DNA of 64,000 nt from Dactylellina haptotyla (taxonomy: Eukaryota > Ascomycota > Orbiliomycetes > Orbiliales > Orbiliaceae), in NCBI GenBank assembly GCA_031310005.1, contig CM062381.1, forward strand, positions 1,798,001 to 1,862,000. Direction: 5' to 3'. This document shows, piece by piece, positions 57,683 to 64,000 of the stretch. The position numbers and the translations under genes were made by a program. Each line of letters opens with the position of its first letter. Positions within the stretch are counted from its first letter, which is position 1. A model generated the notes under the pieces. That model saw nothing but the letters and a program-made list of their open reading frames with translations. It was not told where the DNA came from and did no database searches.

Positions 57683-60600
57683 ATGAGTAAACGCCGGCTC
57701 AGCACGACTAGACATGAGGATTACACAGTAGGATGGGTTTGTGCACTCCGCGAAGAGCATGTCGCCGCGCAGGCCATGCTGGATGAAGAACACCCTGAAC
57801 TCAGCAAGCCCTCGAACGACAACAATGCTTATACGCTAGGATCCATCGGACAACACAATGTTGTGCTCGCCCGTCTGCCCAAAGGCCAATATGGGGCGGT
57901 CTCGGCAACTGCTGTTGTTACACAGATGGCCAGCACTTATCCTTCCTTGAAGTTTGCGTTTCTGGTTGGCATCGGAGGAGGGGTACCGTCAAATAAAGTA
58001 AGACTTGGAGATGTGGTGGTGAGCACACCTGGTCCAGCCCATCCTGGTGTCGTTCAGTGGACGCTGGGTGAAGGGGGCTGTGGCTTCAAGCAGCTAGGTG
58101 TGCTGAACAACCCACCTAACTTCCTACTAGCTGCGCTCACAAACCTGGAGACCCGTCACGAGATATCAGGGTCTAAGGTTGGTCAGTTTCTGGAGGAAGT
58201 CGCTACGAAATATCCGAATCTAGCGCCGCAGTGTAACAAAAACAATCTAAAAGACGTTTTATATCGATCGAGTTATACGCATGTTGACAAACAGCCAAGG
58301 AACGGGAGCGAGTCGGACCATAGTGATACTGAGGATGAGGACGAAGACGATGAGGAAGACGATGAACAGGAACCCTGTCGATGGTGTGATGAAACAAAAA
58401 TAAGACAACGAAAGCCACGGCCAATGAAAGTTCACTACGGGCTAGTAGCTTCTGGGGACATTATTATTGAGAGTGCGCTCTCTCGAGATAATCTCAATGA
58501 AGCATTAGGTGGCAAGGTCATCTGTATAGAAACAGAAGCGGCGGGACTTCTCAAATCCTTTCCGGGCATCATCATACGAGGGATTTCTGACTACACCGAT
58601 TCACATAAAAACAATAGATGGTACCAACATGCGGCCTTAGTTGCTGCTGCATTTGCCAAAGAGATCACGGAATACATACAACCTGGGGCTGTTTTGACAG
58701 AGCGTTCTATAAGGGAGCTTGTTGAAAGTAAGGCTATATCATTCGGACGATATTTAGATTCATACGATTAACTTGTTGGATATCAGTCCGCGATGCTATC
58801 TCTAGGACAGAAGCAAAGGTCGAAAAAATAGAGTCGATTGTTGATAAAAACAACACTGCGAAAATAATACATTGGCTTTCATCCAATAATTATGGATATA
58901 GACAGACTTACAATCTTGCATTGCAAGAATCAGGAACAGGTCAATGGCTCTTGGAATCCCCCAAATTTAAGAAATGGCAAAATAGCGAAAATGGAGGCCA
59001 AACCCTGTTCTGCAGAGGAATCCCCGGGTCCGGTAAATCTGTTATGACAGCAATTGTCATAGAGCATCTTCAAAGGTTTTATAAAGGCGATGAGACAATA
59101 GGCATTGCCTATATCTATTTCGACTTCAAAATGCAAAATGAACAGCAGCCTATAAACTTGTTTACGAGCCTAATAAGGCAATTAGTCCAGAGGAGAAAGC
59201 ATCTACCAGAATGTGTCAACAAACTCTATGAATCTCACGCCAAAGCTGGAACCCGCCCTTCGATCGATGAGGCCATGATCACCCTGCTCCAGGTTACTGC
59301 GATCTACTCCAGAGTATTCTTCCTAATTGATGCTCTCGATGAATGCCATGCTTCAAACAGAGCAAATTGCGCGAGATTTCTATCTGATATAATCGACCTT
59401 CAGAGAACCTCTGAGGCAAACCTGTTCGCCACTTCAAGGCCTGTTCCTGAAATCGCAGAATATTTCGAATATAAACCGACCATGGAGATTCGAGCCTCGG
59501 AATCTGATTTACAAATATACATTAGAAAGCACCCCTCCTATATATCTGGAATTATTAGGGATGACAAGAATCTCCAAGAAGAAGTCGAAAATGTCGTCAT
59601 TGAGCAAGTCCGTGGAATGTATGTATACCTCCCGATAGACTTGGCTGCAGTCATCGATAAACAGTTCTAACAATTTCCAAGGTTTTTACTCGCCAAGTTA
59701 AGTCTTGATGCTCTAGAAGGTATGGCATCCACCAAAGAAGTCTTAACAGCATTAAAAAGGAAAAAGGAAAAAATCGCCAGCACAGATGGCGGTGTAGACG
59801 ACGCGTACTACACCATCTATGGAGAAACAATGGCGAGAATAAACCACCAGGTTGGTCATGCACGAAACCGTGCATTCAACGTCTTCTCTTGGATCACATT
59901 CAGTCGGACACCGCTTAGCCCCAAACAACTACAACGTGCTCTCGCTGTTGAGTTTGATACCAATGAACTAGACGAAAGAAACCTCCCAAGGAGCGATTTG
60001 ATGATCGGAGGGTGTGCCGGTTTGGTTACAATTGACCCAAAGGAAAACGTCGTTCGCTTCGTGCACCATACCATACAGGAGTATTTCGAACTTACAAAAG
60101 CGACCTGGTTCCCCCACGCACAACCGTATATCGCCAAGACATGCGTGACATATCTATCGTACGATGATGTCAAAAATTCTGTTCGGGATGCGATGTATGA
60201 CTACGCTGCGAAAAACTGGGGACACCACGTTCTTCTATCGCATATGGAAACAGAGGAGACGGTGCTAGCGTTTTTCAAAAACCAGAGAGCAGTGAGCGGC
60301 TGCAGCGTCTTCCTCTGGGCACGGGAAAGCTACCACGCTCCCTTCGGGAGACATAGAAACGAGTTCAACGAGGGCCAAGCTTCCGCCATGAGTCTAGCCG
60401 CGTACCATGGCCTAGCCAAATCAATCGACTGGATGCTTTCTAATGGGGTTGGTGCAATATCCAACAGTGATCCCAGCCAAAGTCCAATGGGCCGGGCAAT
60501 TGAAATGGAACGTGAGACAGTGGTCGACTTGTTCATTGAGCGGAAAGTTCTCGCAGAGAGAGATTATAGTGACGCCTTAATATTAGCTGTCCAGGGAGCG

Positions 60601-61803
60601 AAATTGAAAATTGCAAAGAAGTTGCTGGACCATGGCGTAAGCACTGATGGGAAAGATGCCTCTGGAAAAACGCCCATCGATTGGGCCGTGGAAATACGCG
60701 ACGAAGAAATTATAAGGCTATTACTGGATCACGGAGCAAACGTAAATACCGTAGATACCGACGGTCGATCACTCTTGCTACGCACTCTCATGAAAAGGTC
60801 TGAGGGTTTGGCGAAATTACTAATCGAACGAGGTGCGGATCCCAATATTATAGACCGCCTTGGAAACTCACCGCTTCGTTTCGCTATTGAAAACTACTGT
60901 GGAAAAATACCCGAAGAACTAGTGGATCGGGGTGCAGACGTCAATATTTCAAATCAGATAGGGAGAACATCACTTTTTTGTGCCCTCCGATGTTACGATG
61001 AGCAACTGGCTTCCAAATTGATGGACAGAGGAGCGGATATCCATCCCAAAGACTCTCGAGGACAAACCCCCCTCTTTGTTGCAGTGGAAAATTGGTTCCA
61101 CAAAACAACGATACAACTAATCGAGAGAGGGGCAGATATCAATCATAAAGACAACGAAGGACAGACACCGCTCTTCACTGCAATCGAAAAGGCGGGTGAA
61201 AAGGCTATGAAGTTTCTAATCGATAACGGTGCTGATATTCATTGTGCTGATAAATTCGGGCAAACACCATTGCTTGTTGCTGTGAAAATTGGGAATATTG
61301 TAGGAGCAAAATTATTGGTGGATCGAGGGGCTAACGTCGAGGCAATTGATTTTAATGGAAAATCATCACTTGCCCTAGCCAATCAATCTGCTGAATTGGA
61401 AGATGGAAGGGACCTAAAAGATGAGATGTTTACGATCTTGTTTAGTCAGGGAGCAAGTTTTGCCAATGTTAACATCCGGGACATCGACTTTTCCAAGTTT
61501 CTAACGGCGTCAGTTAAACGAAGACGCGGGGGAGCTGTAGCGGGTCGTCTGATAAATCTGGGGGCCAACATAAATATTAGGGACAGCCAGAATCGTACAC
61601 TGCTTGGATGGGCGGCAAGGAGTGGGAACGAAACTTTAGTCAAGGCTTTATTGGCTAGAGGAGCAGATAAGAACGCTAGAGATTCTCTAGATATGACGCC
61701 TCTAATGCTTGCCGCGAGGTATGGGCGTTCAGAGATTGTGAAATTGCTTTTGGACGAAGGTGTCGATGTCGAGATGACAACCTTGTCGGGGGTAGCAGGC
61801 TAG
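57683..61803 (+). CDS. NOD-like receptor: PNP_UDP phosphorylase - NACHT - ankyrin repeats
   Basis: STAND-class receptor of the kind involved in fungal non-self recognition. Exons are 57683-58727, 58787-59618 and 59682-61803 (introns 59 and 63 bp), 1332 codons plus stop. Residues 1 to about 345 form a nucleoside-phosphorylase-like domain (YTVGWVCALREEHVAAQAML, FLVGIGGGVP, IETEAAGLL, IIRGISDYTDSHKN) with an acidic insertion at about 207-235. A linker (IRDAISRTEAKVEKIE) leads to the NACHT: GIPGSGKS at 426-433 and Walker B FFLIDALDEC at about 526-535, then FATSRP and the winged-helix-like part (FVHHTIQEYF). From about 860 to the end are some 14 ankyrin-type repeats (for example QTPLFVAVENW and GADINHKDNEG). 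The array stops abruptly at TTLSGVAG without a clear cap. The gene appears intact: no frameshift or internal stop after splicing. Confidence 0.94.
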
Positions 61804-62364
61804 CATATTTATCAAAGGCTGCTTGGAAACTGAGTTCAAGTATATTATATACACTCTCGTATTCGCCCACTAATAATACGCATACCGTCCATAATCTATC
61901 GGTTTTACTTATGCTGAGAAAGGTGTTGTTGTGGACGTGTGTCACGTCACCTAGAAGCCGTATATTTTAGTCCTTTTCCGTTCAAGCCCCTTTGCCTTCT
62001 GTCAGAATCGTGCGAAGAGCGATGAATGACTCGCGGTTGCCAACTTTCCCGACGGAAATGGGCCAGACGGGACTTTCTTGAAAACGCTGTTCCCGTAAAA
62101 TAATCGTGTAGTTTCAGAGCCTTAAACGAAACTGCCTGGTCTCCCCCCAAACCTCGTATTAATTTTAGTATCTTTGGACGGTGTCCACGGAAGCCGTTGC
62201 CTATATGACTCGAGTTTCGGGTTGGCTCCGTTTACCTATAAATTGTTCACTAACAACGCCTTATTTCCCTTCCTCGAGCACCCGACGCTCAACACAAAAT
62301 ATCCAACAAGAGCATTATCGCAGTGGATAAGCATAAGCCTATCACACCCATTATATCAGCAATA
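61804..62364. other. Intergenic, 0.56 kb
   Basis: 3' flank of the NLR and promoter of the small mitochondrial-type gene. No repeat of ankyrin-like sequence continues in frame past the stop. Confidence 0.6.
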
Positions 62365-62745
62365 ATGGCTACTCTGATCAGAACTATTAAACCAACAAAT
62401 CTAACCCCTTTCGTCTCGGTTTCGCCAAAATATGCCTTGCAACGACCCTTAGTCTTAAGGCCCATGCGCAGTAGCCTACTCGCTCAACGACATCTCAGCA
62501 CGCAGAGAACCAGCCCCCATGGACCTCCTAAACCTGACGAGGTCAGCCACGAGATGCCGAAGATTAGCTGGAAAGACCTAGGCGCGAGTAGAACGGTTAA
62601 GATTGTCGTAATAGTTGCTTTGAGCATCGTCGGCACTATGGAAACGATCTTCTACTTTAAAATGTTTATGCGAAAATTCTTCCCAGATAAGGAGGAGGAG
62701 GCGAAAGAAGGGTCAAATAGCTCTTCAAGTGGAACAGCCGCTTGA
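62365..62745 (+). CDS. Small, probably mitochondrial single-pass membrane protein
   Basis: Intronless, 126 codons plus stop. The N-terminal 50 residues are rich in Arg, Ser and Thr and lack acids (MATLIRTIKPTNLTPFV, then LRPMRSSLLAQRHLST), as expected for a mitochondrial presequence. One membrane segment follows (VKIVVIVALSIVGTMETIFY) and then a basic motif and an acidic Ser-rich end. The ATG at 62365 is the first in frame; the open frame runs further upstream but without ATG. I do not recognise the family; an inner-membrane assembly or respiratory accessory role is only a guess. Confidence 0.75.
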   Translation: MATLIRTIKPTNLTPFVSVSPKYALQRPLVLRPMRSSLLAQRHLSTQRTSPHGPPKPDEVSHEMPKISWKDLGASRTVKIVVIVALSIVGTMETIFYFKMFMRKFFPDKEEEAKEGSNSSSSGTAA

Positions 62746-63556
62746 TCAGCTGAACTATTTGCTGGAGATATTAGAGGGGTTATCTGGACGCTAATGAGGG
62801 TTCGACAATTGTTTGCTTGATCGAACGGCTTGCTTGGTCTATATTTTCTTGTATACTACAGTATAATTTCTCACAATCTTTTCTTTGGTATGTCCCCATA
62901 TGCATGTATAATATAGATCTAGAGCATCTCATCATCCTTATTCATCCGTCCTCTTCTCATACCCACTCCCAATCTAACAAATAGACTAGGTATTAATATG
63001 CAAGTGTACATTCATTGAATGTGTTGTGAATTCAGGACAAAATTGATGTTTAAAGTGCAAGGGATAGCAACTGCTGTAATTTTTAGCCTAAAGGTCAGAA
63101 AAGATCTTGAGAATGCTGGTAAGACATTTCGATCCCAAGCCCGACCAAGAAACCGAAACGGATAAATAAACTCAACAAGAAACATGACAATTGGTTCGGA
63201 AAATCTCACAAGCTTTCTTTCGGTAGGACTGGTACCGAAACGAGAAGCTACCCACTTTTTGGCATGGGTTCCTGCAGTACGATGCCCGAGCTACCCCGCC
63301 AAAGCTACCAACAATGAGCTCTACCAGCGGGCAAAACAATACACTGGTACATATACGACATGTGCAAATTTTTGTAACCGCATGCGCCGGCGTATCAAAC
63401 TCCGGGCAGGTATCTCTTTGTAAATCTATAATTTTTAGACACGCGCTTCCTTTAATCACCTTTGTCATATCTGAAGCTTTTTCAAATTCCTACAATTTGA
63501 GAAGGCCTACAACGTGCCTATCCATAAATTCCAACAAGCCGCCAAACCGCCAAACA
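62746..63556. other. Intergenic, 0.8 kb
   Basis: 3' flank of the small gene and promoter of the alpha-galactosidase. No recognised gene. Confidence 0.6.
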
Positions 63557-64000
63557 ATGCCTATCTCACGCCCTAACATTCGGAAACGTCTCCTCGTTCC
63601 GCTCCTGCTGACAACAGTAGCGCAATGCCTCCAACTGGAATCTACAGATGAAGGGCGTCTTCCCGCTCTCGGCTTCAACTCCTGGAACTGCTTCAATGAG
63701 TTCATCAATGAAGAGAAATTCCTCACCGCGGCCAAGCACCTCATCGACCTCGGACTGAAGGATTTAGGCTACACATATGTCAATATCGATGGTGCGAGGA
63801 CTCAATCACTTTTATAAAAAGAGCTCGGGTATTAATTGTAGTTAAATTAGACGGCTGGTCCGACAAAGAAGCTTGGAGGGACCCGGAAACCAAACAGATA
63901 GTTGTAGACTATAAAAAATTCCCAGATGGAATCTCAGGATTGGCGGAGAAGGTGCACGCGATGGGGCTCAAGTTGGGTATCTACTCCGACAGAGGGACGA
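63557..64000 (+). CDS. GH27 alpha-galactosidase, 3'-truncated by the window edge
   Basis: Secreted glycosidase that removes terminal alpha-galactose from galacto-oligosaccharides and galactomannan. Exon 1 is 63557-63791, the intron is 63792-63850 (59 bp, GTGCGA donor), and exon 2 runs from 63851 past the end. The N-terminal signal peptide is [18 protein letters not shown]27 family motifs are [31 protein letters not shown] across the splice, [20 protein letters not shown] and IYSDRGT. The catalytic nucleophile region lies beyond the window. A Met-initiated reading from a more upstream ATG (63314) is open but would bury the signal peptide, so 63557 is preferred. Confidence 0.92.

Noticed and set aside
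58740-58786. Stop codon at 58769-58771 that would end a phosphorylase-only protein and separate the NACHT part
   Set aside because: A canonical 59-bp intron removes it in frame and joins the usual linker to NACHT.
59619-59681. Stop codon inside the NACHT region suggesting an NLR pseudogene
   Set aside because: It lies in a 63-bp intron with good splice sites that restores the RGMFLLAKLSLD motif.

Overview
The window is nuclear DNA of a filamentous ascomycete (Pezizomycotina, perhaps Leotiomycetes; the class is a guess from protein style). Evidence: 18 well-spaced genes, short GT-AG introns of about 55-120 bp with CTAAC-type branch sites, a Zn2Cys6 regulator, a PTH11/rhodopsin-like membrane protein, a Het-C protein, a Clr2 silencing factor and a NACHT-ankyrin NLR. 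I saw no transposon, rRNA, convincing tRNA, CRISPR or secondary-metabolite core gene. All splice models below were built by hand, and every complete coding sequence sums to a multiple of three.

Layout. 1-1702: 3' part of an MFS sugar transporter (+). 1703-5488: no recognised gene. 5489-10874: two minus genes, TFIIA large subunit (with a 701-bp intron) and a DUF4139 protein carrying GLFG-like repeats. 11727-16372: two plus alpha/beta hydrolases, an HSL-type esterase and a PAF-acetylhydrolase-like lipase. 17456-20567: type II membrane GH3 beta-glucosidase (bglE-like). 20973-23217: Clr2-like silencing factor (-). 23218-28456: 5.2 kb without a recognised gene. 28457-29557: F-box-like protein (+). 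31392-45947: four co-oriented minus genes, a kelch membrane protein, an orphan type II membrane protein, Het-C and a secreted FAD oxidoreductase. 47842-49554: J-like protein without HPD (+). 51849-56261: rhodopsin/PTH11-like protein (+) convergent with a Zn2Cys6 regulator (-). 57683-61803: PNP-NACHT-ankyrin NLR (+). 62365-62745: small, probably mitochondrial membrane protein (+). 63557-end: GH27 alpha-galactosidase, 3'-truncated (+).

Functional themes. Carbohydrate use: the sugar transporter, the membrane-anchored beta-glucosidase and the alpha-galactosidase. Lipid/ester hydrolysis: the two hydrolases. Self/non-self recognition: Het-C and the NLR lie about 14 kb apart; both families have members in fungal incompatibility, but a functional link is only inference. 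The most interesting locus is the NLR, with an N-terminal nucleoside-phosphorylase domain that keeps its family motifs, an acidic insertion in that domain, a complete NACHT P-loop and Walker B, and about 14 diverged ankyrin repeats. Second-rank observations are a 10-bp microexon inside the zinc cluster, nucleoporin-like repeats in the DUF4139 protein, the missing HPD of the J-like protein, and the large TFIIA intron.
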